DNA of 64,000 nt from Devosia lucknowensis (GTDB lineage Bacteria > Pseudomonadota > Alphaproteobacteria > Rhizobiales > Devosiaceae): contig NZ_FXWK01000002.1 of NCBI RefSeq assembly GCF_900177655.1, forward strand, positions 1,113,510-1,177,509. The letters are read 5' to 3'. The notes under the pieces were generated by a model that worked only from the letters and a program-made list of their open reading frames with translations, had not been told where the DNA came from and made no database searches. Positions 9,152-20,305 of the stretch are shown piece after piece (position 1 is the stretch's first letter; each line of letters starts with the position of its first letter). The position numbers and the translations under genes were made by a program.

Positions 9152-9760
9152 ATGACCCAGGACACAGAAGACACTGTCCGGCGCTCCATCGGCGCGCGGC
9201 GCAATCCGGCGAGCCAGGAAGCAATTCTTGACGCCGCCGAGGCGGTGTTGCGCGAACTGGGGATCGCCGGATTTTCGATCGAAGCCGTCGCTCGCCGGGC
9301 CAAGGCCGGCAAGCCCACGATCTATCGCTGGTGGCCGCATCGCACCGGCCTCATGCTCGATGTCTATAAGCGCTTCAAGACGGCGCGGGCGTTTCCGGAT
9401 ACGGGCAGCCTGCGGGGGGACCTGATCGGCTTTCTCGACAACCAATTGGTGGGCTTCTGGAAGAACAGCCTTTGCGGCACCGTTTATCGCGCCGTCATCG
9501 CCGAGGCGCAGACCGACGCTGGTGCTGCGGAGGCGCTTCAGGCCTATCAGGCCGAGCGCAAGGCGGTCGCCAGGCAGATGGTCGAGCGGGCCAGGGCGCG
9601 TGGCGAAGTGCCGGAAGATGCGGATGCGACGCTGATCATCGACCTCGTCGTCTCCTACGCCTGGCATCAGCTGTTGCTGGGCCATCTTGAAGAAGCCTCC
9701 ACCAAGACCGAGGCGGTGGTCGATACTGTCCTCAGGGGCGTGCCCGGCTATCGGGCGTGA
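9152..9760 (+). CDS. TetR/AcrR family transcriptional regulator
   Basis: A 202-residue one-component repressor. The N-terminal helix-turn-helix domain (about residues 20-66) has the family pattern: AILDAAEAVLRELGIAGFSI, then EAVARRAKAGKPTIYRWW. The C-terminal part is a ligand-binding helical domain. The gene is divergent from the small membrane protein and BCCT transporter genes, with a perfect palindrome between, so it probably represses itself and that pair. The inducer is unknown; an osmolyte, a metabolite of it or a drug-like molecule are all possible. Confidence 0.9.
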   Translation: MTQDTEDTVRRSIGARRNPASQEAILDAAEAVLRELGIAGFSIEAVARRAKAGKPTIYRWWPHRTGLMLDVYKRFKTARAFPDTGSLRGDLIGFLDNQLVGFWKNSLCGTVYRAVIAEAQTDAGAAEALQAYQAERKAVARQMVERARARGEVPEDADATLIIDLVVSYAWHQLLLGHLEEASTKTEAVVDTVLRGVPGYRA

Positions 9761-9761
9761 A

Positions 9762-9787
9762 AAAGCCCGGCGCGGCGGCCGGGCTTT
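9762..9787. terminator. Bidirectional hairpin terminator between tetR and the PPIase gene
   Basis: A 10-bp perfect stem, AAAGCCCGGC and GCCGGGCTTT, with a 6-base loop. A-rich and T-rich flanks allow it to serve both convergent genes. Confidence 0.8.
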
Positions 9788-9807
9788 CCGTGATCGGATA
9801 TTGAGCG

Positions 9808-10761
9808 CTACTGCTCGGTCGCCGCTTCGCCTGCGGCCGCGGCTTCTTCAGCGGCTTCCTGGGCGTCGAACTTGGCCTTGAGCTCGGGGTCGGTGATTTC
9901 CACGGTAGTGCCGCTCATCAGCTCGTCGACCTTCTGGGTGAAGTTGGTCATCAGCAGCTGGTTCTGGATCTGGGCGGCCACCTGTTCGAAAGTTGGCGGT
10001 TGGGACTGGCGCTTTTCCTCGAGCTTGATGATGTGCCAGCCGAACTGGGACTGAACCGGGGCCGAGATGTCGCCCGGCTCGGCCAGCGCGAAGGCTGCTT
10101 CCTCGAAGGGCGCGACCATCATGCCCTTGCCGAAAAAGCCGAGATCGCCGCCATTGGCTGCACCCGGATCGATGGAATGTTCCTTGGCCAGGGTGGCGAA
10201 ATCGGCGCCGCCGTCGAGCTGGGCCTTGAGGTCGTTGGCTTCTTCTTCGGTCTCGACCAGGATGTGGCTGGCGCGCACTTCGTCGGCGGGCACGAAGTCG
10301 GCAACGAACTTTTCGTACTCGGCGCGAACCGCTTCTTCGGTGATCGATGCCGCAATGGCGTCGGCGAAATAGGCCCGGCGCAGGGCGCGTTCCTCGAGAT
10401 ACTTCTGGCGCTGGGCGAAGATCGGGGTCTGGTCCATGCCGGCATCACGCGCGGCCTTGGACATGACCTTCATGTCGATGAGGATCCGCACGAGGAAGGC
10501 GCGGCGCTCTTCGGGCGGCATCTGTGCCAGATCCTGTGCCATATCCTCGGCGGCAAAAGCGAGATCGCCTTCGGTGATGGTCTCATCGCCGACGGTGGCC
10601 ACGACGGTCGCCGGGTCCACGGCTGCAGCTTCCGGTGCCGCGGTGGCCGCATCCGCTGCAGGCGCGGCGGCGTCCTGCGCGAAGCTCGATACCGCCGGGG
10701 CGGCGAGCAGGAGGGCGGCGAGGCTGGCGGCGCGCAGAAGGCGCTGGGTCGGGTAGAACAT
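9808..10761 (-). CDS. Periplasmic parvulin-type peptidyl-prolyl isomerase
   Basis: A 317-residue exported foldase. The N-terminus is a signal peptide (hydrophobic run about 10-28 ending SFAQD) followed by an Ala-rich linker. The parvulin domain runs from about residue 160 to 260: ASHILVETEEEA, DLGFFGKGMMV, then FGWHIIKLEEKR. The helical N-terminal part resembles the SurA/PrsA chaperone region. The acidic Ala/Glu tail is low complexity. It is divergent from secA, a pairing common in this group, which fits a role in folding newly secreted proteins. The frame stays open far upstream, antisense to secA, but the signal peptide fixes the start at 10761. Confidence 0.9.
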   Translation of the reverse strand: MFYPTQRLLRAASLAALLLAAPAVSSFAQDAAAPAADAATAAPEAAAVDPATVVATVGDETITEGDLAFAAEDMAQDLAQMPPEERRAFLVRILIDMKVMSKAARDAGMDQTPIFAQRQKYLEERALRRAYFADAIAASITEEAVRAEYEKFVADFVPADEVRASHILVETEEEANDLKAQLDGGADFATLAKEHSIDPGAANGGDLGFFGKGMMVAPFEEAAFALAEPGDISAPVQSQFGWHIIKLEEKRQSQPPTFEQVAAQIQNQLLMTNFTQKVDELMSGTTVEITDPELKAKFDAQEAAEEAAAAGEAATEQ

Positions 10762-11169
10762 GAGAAAGACGTGCTCCTTGGCCGGCCCGAGGGAATGGAG
10801 CCGGCATGGTCTGATTTGCTCTTGCACCCGCTCGCATGGCAACGGGGCCAAAATGTGCCGGCCGGGTCGACGATCATCCGCTTGTGAAGCGGGCTGAAAC
10901 GATGCTTGCGCCTGAAGTGCGCAAAGGTGTGGCCGATTTCGGATACGTTGACAAGCCAGACCCCCACTCTTACATCTCAGCCGCTTTTCAATTGGCATGG
11001 GGAAGCTGTGCGCTCCAAAGGTGCATCGCGACCATGCAATACTTCCGCGCTCGGGAACCGAGAAGGATTCCCCAAGTTGTGACGAGGCGAAACGGGGCCC
11101 GCCAGCGCCCGCATCTGCAGGCCGCCCGCTCCACCAGCCCCGCCGCTCACAAACAAAGGACCACAAAAC
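10762..11169. other. Intergenic region between PPIase gene and secA
   Basis: This 408-base divergent region has no convincing gene. A TTGACA at 10948-10953 and TACATC at 10971-10976, spaced by 17 bases, could be the secA promoter, which would give a leader of about 190 bases. I see no SecM-like arrest peptide. Confidence 0.4.
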
Positions 11170-13866
<2,697 letters not shown>

Positions 13867-13880
13867 GGCAGAACCGAACA

Positions 13881-13909
13881 GGGCGACCCCGGGGTCGCCC
13901 TTGTTTTTT
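13881..13909 (+). terminator. Rho-independent terminator after secA
   Basis: A perfect GC palindrome, GGGCGACC / GGTCGCCC with loop CCGG, is followed by TTGTTTTTT. It begins 15 bases past the secA stop. Confidence 0.9.
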
Positions 13910-13914
13910 AGGGG

Positions 13915-14595
13915 TCAGCAGGTCACGCGGATTTCGGCATAACCGGTCAGGCCCTCGTCGCCGCCCGATGTCACCGCGATGGTGCAGGCCGGGTTGCCCG
14001 GCAGCGGGGATGTGCCGCCCGAGGCAACCGACGTCCCGTCGCCCAGCGTGATATAGCCATTGTCGACGACGCTGACCGCCACTTCGGCATTGTGCTCGCA
14101 AATGGGGTAGCGGTCGCCCGACGCCACGAGGAGCCGCATGCCCACGGGCAGGCAATCGGCATCGGCATCGGCGCTGGCCGTCGCGGCCGGTGCCGGCGGC
14201 GGAGCGACGCCTTCCGCAACTGCCGCGGTGGCAGGCATCGGCACGCCTGACCCGAGAGCACCCTGCTCCAGCGCGCTGAGGCGCGTGTCGATCGTCGTCA
14301 GATCATCTGCCGAGGTGGCCGTCCGGGCATAAAGGTCGAGGCTGACCCGCAGCTGCGCCAGTTCGGTCGACAGGCGCAGGATTTCCCGCTGACCTTCCAT
14401 ATGGACATAGGAGGCGGCGCCGATCGCGGCCACGCCAAGGACGAGCCCGCTTGCGGCAAGGATCAGCGGCCATCGATTGCCGCGCTGGCGTCGCACCCCG
14501 CGCGATGCGGGGGCTTCGTCCGCAACCGGACGCTGATCCGGGGACAGCGTGATCGAGGCAGCGTCCGGCTTGGGTGCGCTTTCAGGCTGATCCAC
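13915..14595 (-). CDS. Hypothetical single-helix anchored protein
   Basis: About 226 residues, not recognised. From the GTG at 14595 (GGAGAG upstream) there is an acidic/Pro N-terminal cytoplasmic part, one membrane helix (WPLILAASGLVLGVAAIGAA), a coiled-coil-like stretch (about 70 residues), an Ala/Pro linker, and a C-terminal extracytoplasmic domain of about 80 residues with three Cys (in DADCLPVG, YPICEHN and NPACTIAV) plus a fourth as the last residue, suggesting two disulfides. The gene follows the L,D-transpeptidase-like gene on the same strand. An envelope role is likely but nothing more can be said. Confidence 0.65.
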   Translation of the reverse strand: MDQPESAPKPDAASITLSPDQRPVADEAPASRGVRRQRGNRWPLILAASGLVLGVAAIGAASYVHMEGQREILRLSTELAQLRVSLDLYARTATSADDLTTIDTRLSALEQGALGSGVPMPATAAVAEGVAPPPAPAATASADADADCLPVGMRLLVASGDRYPICEHNAEVAVSVVDNGYITLGDGTSVASGGTSPLPGNPACTIAVTSGGDEGLTGYAEIRVTC

Positions 14596-14695
14596 AATCC
14601 ACTCTCCGGTTATGCCGCATTGCCCTCCCACCCAAGTGGGGCGGAAGCAGGGCAGGGGCAAAGCCCTGCCGCAAGGCAGTCGCTCCGGCCGCCGC

Positions 14696-15739
14696 TTAGG
14701 GCCGCTGCGCGACCGGCGTGGGCAGCGTCGCAGGCTTGCCGGAGATCACGGGCGCAACATTGGGACTCTGCCCGGGATTGCCGCCGAACATGGTGCCAAA
14801 GCCCGAGAAGAAGCCGCTGACGGCGGCCCCGCGCTCCTTGATGGCCAGTTCCTCGGCCGCCTTGCGCTCGGCTGCGGTCTGGGCGGCGGCGGCCTTGTTG
14901 GCGAAGTCCGCTTCGTCGGCCTGCAGCTTGGCGCTGAGGGCCGGGTTCTGCACCGAGGGCGGGCAGGGGCCGGCCGCGTCCAGTGCGCCCGAGGAGGCCG
15001 GGTTGAAGATGTACTGCTTTTCGCAGACGTCCCACACCGGAGGGGTCTTGGTCAGCTCGAAATAGTCGTGGCCTTCCTTGATGTCCTTCCAGAAGTCCAT
15101 GTGCGGGCTTGTGGCATGGCGAGCCATGTTGGCCGTGTTCATGCGGAAGGGGAAAATCTGCAGCTGGAAGCTGGTATTGCCACCCTTGAAGGTCTCGCGG
15201 GCCAGCGCATAGATTTCGGCGATGCCTTCGTCGGTCATGGCGTAGCAGCCGCGCGACGAACAATCGCCGTGCACCATAAGGTCGGAGCCGGTACGGCCGT
15301 GGACACGGTCGAACTTGTTCGGAAAGCCGGTGTTGAACGAGAGATAGTAGCTCGAGCGCGGGTTCATCAGGCCGGGCGTGATCGTATAGAAGCCCTCGGG
15401 GCTCTGACGGTCGCCTTCCTTGAATTTTGGTCCGAGGTCGCCCGAATAGGCGCAGATTTCGTAGGACTTGAAGTGCTTGTAGGTGCCGGTGGCGGTCTTT
15501 TTCCAGACTTCGAGAACCGACTCCTCCTTGAAGATGCGGATTACCATGCCTTCGGATGGGGATGATCCCATGCTGCGCAGGCCCTGCACTACGCCACCGG
15601 ACAGGGGCTGGTTGTGGCGGTTGTCGCCGCCCTTGACGAAATTGGAGCAGGCGGCCAGGCCCACGGCCAGCCAACACAGGATGATGATCGCGCCAAGGCG
15701 ATGAAAGAAGTTCGCAGTCAAGACAATCCAGCCCGTCAC
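14696..15739 (-). CDS. L,D-transpeptidase (YkuD-type) family lipoprotein
   Basis: A 347-residue protein with a lipoprotein signal (lipobox LAAC near residue 31). The catalytic motif is HGDCSSRGCYAMT from His157, with Cys165 as the probable nucleophile of the YkuD fold. Blocks YEICAYSGDLGPKFKEGD and SPEGFYTI precede it, typical of the murein L,D-transpeptidase subgroup related to ErfK/YafK proteins. Such enzymes form 3-3 cross-links or attach proteins to peptidoglycan, or in the YafK group cut such links. The C-terminal third is Ala-rich and low complexity. Exact activity is not decided by sequence. Confidence 0.85.
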   Translation of the reverse strand: MTGWIVLTANFFHRLGAIIILCWLAVGLAACSNFVKGGDNRHNQPLSGGVVQGLRSMGSSPSEGMVIRIFKEESVLEVWKKTATGTYKHFKSYEICAYSGDLGPKFKEGDRQSPEGFYTITPGLMNPRSSYYLSFNTGFPNKFDRVHGRTGSDLMVHGDCSSRGCYAMTDEGIAEIYALARETFKGGNTSFQLQIFPFRMNTANMARHATSPHMDFWKDIKEGHDYFELTKTPPVWDVCEKQYIFNPASSGALDAAGPCPPSVQNPALSAKLQADEADFANKAAAAQTAAERKAAEELAIKERGAAVSGFFSGFGTMFGGNPGQSPNVAPVISGKPATLPTPVAQRP

Positions 15740-15897
15740 TGAAGCGCGCCCGCATGGGGCAATAGGTTAGCGCAATATGAGCCCATGCAGTGAACGAAGC
15801 CTTTACCACGCCGCCGACAGGGCCGGAAGCGGGGGCAGTTCACGCGCATGTGTAGGGAAAGGATGGCCGGGCAAATGCCCGGCGCCTTGGGGCAGAA

Positions 15898-16851
15898 CTA
15901 GAGATTGGTGCCGATGGCGAGGAATTTTTCGCGACGGTGTTCGCGCGTTTCGAGGCGCGACTTGCCGGCGAAATCCTTCAGGAAGGTATCGAGGGCGCCA
16001 CGGGTGGCATCCATCACGGCCGCCTGATGGCGATGGGCGCCGCCGGCCGGCTCGTGGATGATGCCGTCGATGACGCCGAAGCCGAGAAGGTCCTGCGCCG
16101 TGATCTTCTGGGCGGTTGCCATGTCCTGCGCGCGGGCCGCGTCGCGGAACAGGATCGAGGCGCCGGCTTCGGGCGAAATCACCGAATAGATCGCGTTTTC
16201 CAGCATCAGCACGCGGTTCGCCGTGGCGATGGCGATGGCACCGCCCGATCCGCCTTCGCCGATGATGATGGCGATGTTGGGAACGCCAAGTTCCAGGCCT
16301 TTTTCGGTCGAGCGGGCGATGGCCTCGGCCTGGCCGCGTTCTTCCGCGCCGATGCCGGGATAGGCGCCGGCCGTATCGACAAACGATATGACCGGAATCG
16401 AGAAGCGGTCAGCCATGTCCATGATGCGGACGGCCTTGCGATAGCCCTCGGGATTGGCCATGCCGAAATTATGCTTGAGACGGGTCTCGGTCGAGTTGCC
16501 CTTCTCCTGTCCGAGCACGGCAACCGGCATGCCGTTGAAGCGGCCGAAGCCTGCCTGCAGGGCTGCGTCTTCGCCGTACTTGCGATCGCCGGCCAGCGGC
16601 GTCCATTCCGTGATCAGCGAGCGCACATAGTCCGAAAAATGCGGGCGCTGCGGGTGGCGCGCGACCTGCGTCTTCTGCCAGGGCGTGAGCTTGCGATAAA
16701 TCTCGACCAGCGCCTCGTCGGCGCGGGCGGACAGCCGGTTGACCTCTTCGTCGATGGACACGGCCTGGTCGGTCTGTGCCAGCGATTTCAGTTCAACGAT
16801 CTTGGCTTCAAGATCGGCGACCGGCTTTTCAAAATCGAGATAAGACTGCAT
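15898..16851 (-). CDS. accA: Acetyl-CoA carboxylase carboxyltransferase subunit alpha
   Basis: A 317-residue AccA. With AccD it moves the carboxyl group from carboxybiotin to acetyl-CoA, the first step of fatty-acid synthesis. The start MQSYLDFEKPVADLEAKI is the family N-terminus and sets the start at 16851; an ATG seven codons upstream keeps the frame open. Core blocks are GRFNGMPVAVLGQEKG, FVDTAGAYPGIGAEERGQAE and IIGEGGSGGAIAIATANRVL. The subunit lacks the zinc finger, which sits on AccD (not in the window). It lies downstream of xerD on the same strand, an order common in Rhizobiales. Confidence 0.96.
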   Translation of the reverse strand: MQSYLDFEKPVADLEAKIVELKSLAQTDQAVSIDEEVNRLSARADEALVEIYRKLTPWQKTQVARHPQRPHFSDYVRSLITEWTPLAGDRKYGEDAALQAGFGRFNGMPVAVLGQEKGNSTETRLKHNFGMANPEGYRKAVRIMDMADRFSIPVISFVDTAGAYPGIGAEERGQAEAIARSTEKGLELGVPNIAIIIGEGGSGGAIAIATANRVLMLENAIYSVISPEAGASILFRDAARAQDMATAQKITAQDLLGFGVIDGIIHEPAGGAHRHQAAVMDATRGALDTFLKDFAGKSRLETREHRREKFLAIGTNL

Positions 16852-17004
16852 CCCACCGCCCGTAAGGGTCATTGTTCCGGCAAGGCCATGCGGCCCATGC
16901 GTGATGGCCGCTGCTCTTGCCCTTTAAAGTGGCCGGAAAGTGGCGACGGAGCAATGGCAAGTCAAGCTCTGGGCGCGAAATGGTTGGTATTTCGTTCGCC
17001 CGGG

Positions 17005-17910
17005 TCAGCCTTCGGCCAGCGGATGGTGGCTTTCCACGAGGCTGCGCAGCTTTTCGTCCAGAACGTGGGTGTAGATCTGGGTTGTGGAAATATCGGCGTG
17101 TCCGAGCAGCATCTGTACGACGCGAAGGTCGGCGCCGCCGGACAGCAGATGACTGGCAAAGGCATGGCGAAGCACATGCGGGGCCACGCGTGACGACGAA
17201 ATTCCGGCACGGCCGGCCAGTCCCTTGAGGTCCCGTGCGAAGACCTGGCGCGACAAATGTCCGTCTTCGCCCTTGGCCGGGAACAGGTAGGGGCCCGGCT
17301 CCAGCTTGGCCACCCAATGACGCACAGCGTCCCTGGCGCGGTCGTTCACGGGCACCACGCGATCCTTGTTGCCCTTGCCTGTCACAGTCAGGAAGGCGCC
17401 TTCCCGCATCACGGCGGCGCGCTTGAGGCCAACCAGCTCCGACACGCGCAGGCCCGATGCGTAAAGCAGTTCGAGCAACACATAGAGCCGTTGCGCGGCC
17501 ATTTGTTTGGCAGGGTCGGCGTCGGCATTGGCTTCCGCTTCGGCCAGGGTCAGCAGGCGATCGACTTCGGCAACCGACAGAATTTTGGGAAGGGCGCGCC
17601 GCGCCTTGGGACTGGCGACGATGCGCGTCGGGTCGTCGCTGCGCAGGCTGTCGGCACAGAGAAACTTGTGGAATTGCCGGACTGCCGACAGGTGGCGCGC
17701 CGTCGACGAGGCCGAGAGGCCTTCGTTGTCCAGGTCCTCGAGCCAGGCGGTTACGGTATCCCGATCGGCAGTCAGCAGGGTCTTGCCCTTGTGCGCGACG
17801 AAATCGGCGTAGTGGGTCAGGTCGCGGCGATAGGCTTCAATCGTATTGGCCGCGGCGCCGCGTTCGGCGCTCATCATTTCGAGAAAGCTCGATACCAGGT
17901 GTCCGCTCAT
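17005..17910 (-). CDS. xerD: Site-specific tyrosine recombinase XerD
   Basis: A 301-residue tyrosine recombinase that resolves chromosome dimers at dif with XerC and FtsK. The N-terminal SAM-like core-binding domain covers about residues 1-90. Catalytic residues are visible: Arg in ASGLRVSEL, Lys in TGKGNKDR, HVLRHAFASH, LLGHADIS and the nucleophile Tyr in TTQIYTHV. XerD is preferred over XerC because of gene context (next to accA and divergent from aroKB). The ATG is fixed by ATGA overlap with the upstream small membrane protein gene. No dif site was recognised here. Confidence 0.93.
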   Translation of the reverse strand: MSGHLVSSFLEMMSAERGAAANTIEAYRRDLTHYADFVAHKGKTLLTADRDTVTAWLEDLDNEGLSASSTARHLSAVRQFHKFLCADSLRSDDPTRIVASPKARRALPKILSVAEVDRLLTLAEAEANADADPAKQMAAQRLYVLLELLYASGLRVSELVGLKRAAVMREGAFLTVTGKGNKDRVVPVNDRARDAVRHWVAKLEPGPYLFPAKGEDGHLSRQVFARDLKGLAGRAGISSSRVAPHVLRHAFASHLLSGGADLRVVQMLLGHADISTTQIYTHVLDEKLRSLVESHHPLAEG

Positions 17911-18125
17911 TGCCCGGTGCTGGGCTGGGATGTGACATTGGGCTGCGGAAGGTTGTTGGCGCCGGGCCGCGCCGCCTCCGTCTCGCCAAGCAATTCGCGG
18001 GTCGGAATGCGCTGATTGACTTCCTTGGGCGTCGGCTCGACGAAGGTCACGAGTGCAAACATGCCCGCGTAAACCAGACCGCCTAGAAAGAGCAGGGTGA
18101 TGAGAAGGCGGATGAGCGAGGGCAT
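17907..18125 (-). CDS. Small conserved membrane protein upstream of xerD
   Basis: A 72-residue protein with one N-terminal membrane helix (MPSLIRLLITLLFLGGLVYA and on to about residue 27) and a hydrophilic tail with the PTPKEVNQRIPTREL block. I recall similar small proteins upstream of xerD in Rhizobiales, but I cannot name a function. The ATG at 18125 is chosen; a TTG ten codons upstream is possible. Its stop overlaps the xerD start by four bases, so the pair is translationally coupled. Confidence 0.7.
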   Translation of the reverse strand: MPSLIRLLITLLFLGGLVYAGMFALVTFVEPTPKEVNQRIPTRELLGETEAARPGANNLPQPNVTSQPSTGQ

Positions 18126-18292
18126 GGCAAATTCCCGGCGTGTCTTGAAAGGCAAAACCTAGCGGCAAATGGTTGCCGTTCTGTTGTGCCCAGTGTCGCC
18201 CAATGCCTTGCACGGGATCAACCACCGCGCTCCAAGCTTGACAGCTTGGGCCGCGCCCGGTTGATAGCGGCCAAGAGCGGAGGGCGCGGCAG

Positions 18293-18874
18293 GTGAGCAA
18301 GACCGATGGCGGTGGACGGCAGGGCCGGGCCAAGGCGCTGGCCAACCGGCTGGGCGGTCGGCCGCTCGTTCTCGTCGGCATGATGGGGGCCGGTAAGACC
18401 ACAGTCGGGCGCCGGCTGGCGGCGCGCCTCGGACGCCAGTTCATCGACAGCGACGAGGAAATCGAGCGCGCAGCGCAGATGAGCATTCCCGAAATCTTCG
18501 AGCAGCGCGGCGAGGGCGAGTTTCGCGCCGGCGAGATGCGGGTCATTGCCCGGCTGCTCAAGGAACAGGACATCGTGCTGGCCACCGGTGGCGGTGCCTT
18601 CGTCAACCTGGATACCCGCGCCCTGGTCAAGGCCGAGGCGATTTCGGTCTGGCTCAAGGCCGATCTCGACGTGCTGTTCGAGCGCGTGTCGCGGCGATCG
18701 AACCGGCCCCTGCTCAAGACTGCCGACCCCAGGGGCACGCTCGAAAAGCTGATCGAGGATCGCTATCCCATCTACGCCGAAGCCGACGTCACCGTCCTCA
18801 GCCGTGACGTGCCGCAGGACAATGTCGCTGCCGACGTCATCGGCGCGCTGCTCGACCACCTCAAGACCCGATAG
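18293..18874 (+). CDS. aroK: Shikimate kinase
   Basis: A 193-residue kinase that phosphorylates shikimate with ATP in the aromatic amino-acid pathway. Walker A is GMMGAGKTTVGRRLA (about residues 29-43), then FIDSDEEIE with the substrate-binding Asp, RGEGEFRAGE, and the ATGGGAFV loop. The N-terminus has a 20-residue basic extension before the fold. Start is a GTG. Eight bases separate it from aroB, which catalyses an earlier step; the aroK-aroB operon is very common. The divergent gene is the small xerD-linked membrane protein, with about 167 bases between. Confidence 0.95.
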   Translation: MSKTDGGGRQGRAKALANRLGGRPLVLVGMMGAGKTTVGRRLAARLGRQFIDSDEEIERAAQMSIPEIFEQRGEGEFRAGEMRVIARLLKEQDIVLATGGGAFVNLDTRALVKAEAISVWLKADLDVLFERVSRRSNRPLLKTADPRGTLEKLIEDRYPIYAEADVTVLSRDVPQDNVAADVIGALLDHLKTR

Positions 18875-18882
18875 GCAAGTTC

Positions 18883-19998
18883 ATGGCCCAGATCGACCAC
18901 ACAGTCCACGTTGCCCTGGGCGAGCGCGCCTACGACATCCTGATCGGGCCCAGGCTGATCGACGAGGCCGGGGCGATCCTGGCTGAAAAGTTTCCCGGAC
19001 GCCGCTATGGCATCGTCACCGACGAGACCGTGGCCGAGGCGCAATTGCCGCGGCTCGTGGCTGGTCTCGAGGCCGCCGGTCTCTCCTATGGCACCATAGT
19101 GCTGCCAGCGGGGGAGGCGACCAAGTCCTATGCCATGCTCGAGCGCGTGGTCGAAGGCCTCCTCGCGGCCAGGCTCGAACGCGGTGACCTCGTCATCGCT
19201 CTGGGGGGCGGGGTCATCGGCGATCTTGCCGGCTTTGCCGCGTCGATCACCCGCCGCGGCATGGATTTCGTGCAGATTCCCACCTCGCTGCTGGCCCAGG
19301 TGGACTCGTCGGTGGGCGGCAAGACCGGCATCAATTCGCCGCATGGCAAGAATCTCGTCGGCGCCTTTCACCAGCCCAAGCTGGTGCTGGCCGACCTTTC
19401 GGCCCTCGATACGCTCAGCGCCCGCCAGTTCGCCGCAGGCTATGCGGAAGTGGTCAAGTACGGGCTGATCGACGATCCTGATTTCTTCGAGTGGCTCGAG
19501 GCCAACAGGGCCGAAATCTTTGCCGGTGGCCCGGCGCGCGGCGAGGCCATCGCCCGCTGCTGCGCCCACAAGGCGCGGGTGGTGATCGAGGATGAGAAGG
19601 AAATGGGTGTTCGCGCCCTGCTCAATCTCGGTCACACATTCGGGCATGCGCTGGAAAAGGACACGGGCTATTCCGACCGCCTGCTGCATGGCGAAGGCGT
19701 CGCCATCGGCATGGTGCTGGCGCACGGCTTCTCCTGCAGGCTGGGCCTCGCGCCGGGCCAGGACAGCGGCCGGGTCGCGGCACACTTGAAGCTGGCGGGC
19801 CTGCCCACCACATTGGCTGATATCCCCGGAACGCTCGGCTCGACCGATACCCTGATGGCGGCGATCGCGCAGGACAAGAAGGTTTCGCGCGGGGCGCTGA
19901 CCTTCATCCTCACCCGCGGCATCGGGCAGGCGTTCATCGAGAAGAACGTCGATCCCGACCAGGTTCGGGGATATCTCGAAGAGATGCGTGCGCTCTAG
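18883..19998 (+). CDS. aroB: 3-dehydroquinate synthase
   Basis: A 371-residue enzyme that converts DAHP to 3-dehydroquinate using NAD and a divalent metal. Family motifs are GGGVIGDLAGFAA (nucleotide binding), FVQIPTSLLAQVDSSVGGKT, AEVVKYGLI with metal and substrate residues, and LNLGHTFGHALE with metal-binding His. Length is normal. It is second in the aroK-aroB operon. Its TAG stop shares a CTAG tetranucleotide with the stop of the convergent bolA gene. Confidence 0.97.
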   Translation: MAQIDHTVHVALGERAYDILIGPRLIDEAGAILAEKFPGRRYGIVTDETVAEAQLPRLVAGLEAAGLSYGTIVLPAGEATKSYAMLERVVEGLLAARLERGDLVIALGGGVIGDLAGFAASITRRGMDFVQIPTSLLAQVDSSVGGKTGINSPHGKNLVGAFHQPKLVLADLSALDTLSARQFAAGYAEVVKYGLIDDPDFFEWLEANRAEIFAGGPARGEAIARCCAHKARVVIEDEKEMGVRALLNLGHTFGHALEKDTGYSDRLLHGEGVAIGMVLAHGFSCRLGLAPGQDSGRVAAHLKLAGLPTTLADIPGTLGSTDTLMAAIAQDKKVSRGALTFILTRGIGQAFIEKNVDPDQVRGYLEEMRAL

Positions 19999-20258
19999 GC
20001 GGCCGGCAAAACCTCGATGGCCAGGGCGTGCACCCGGGCCTTCAATTCTGCTTCAAGCGCATCCATCACCGCACGGTGTTGCGCAACGCGGCTCATCCCG
20101 TCAAAATTGCGGGTCGCGATTCTGACACGAAAATGGGTTTCACCACCCTCCCGCCAGCCGGCGTGACCATGGTGGGACATGGATTCGTCGATCACCTCCA
20201 GTTGGGTGGGCGCGAATTTTTCGGTGAGCTTGGCGTGGATCGTGTCCGTCATGGACAT
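19995..20258 (-). CDS. bolA: BolA family protein
   Basis: An 87-residue BolA-like protein. The fold is seen in IHAKLTEKFAPTQLEVIDES, the central SHHGHAGW.EGGETHF stretch with invariant His, and the family block FDGMSRVAQHRAVMDAL. BolA proteins pair with monothiol glutaredoxins in iron-sulfur handling and stress responses. AAGG lies nine bases before the first ATG; a second ATG two codons in is possible. It is divergent from a J-domain protein gene, with 47 bases between, and convergent with aroB. The monothiol partner is not in the window (the grxC here is dithiol). Confidence 0.92.
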   Translation of the reverse strand: MSMTDTIHAKLTEKFAPTQLEVIDESMSHHGHAGWREGGETHFRVRIATRNFDGMSRVAQHRAVMDALEAELKARVHALAIEVLPAA

Positions 20259-20305
20259 GGGCTTTCGCCTTTCAAAAACGTCTGTAAAAGAACTAGCTAG
20301 GCACG

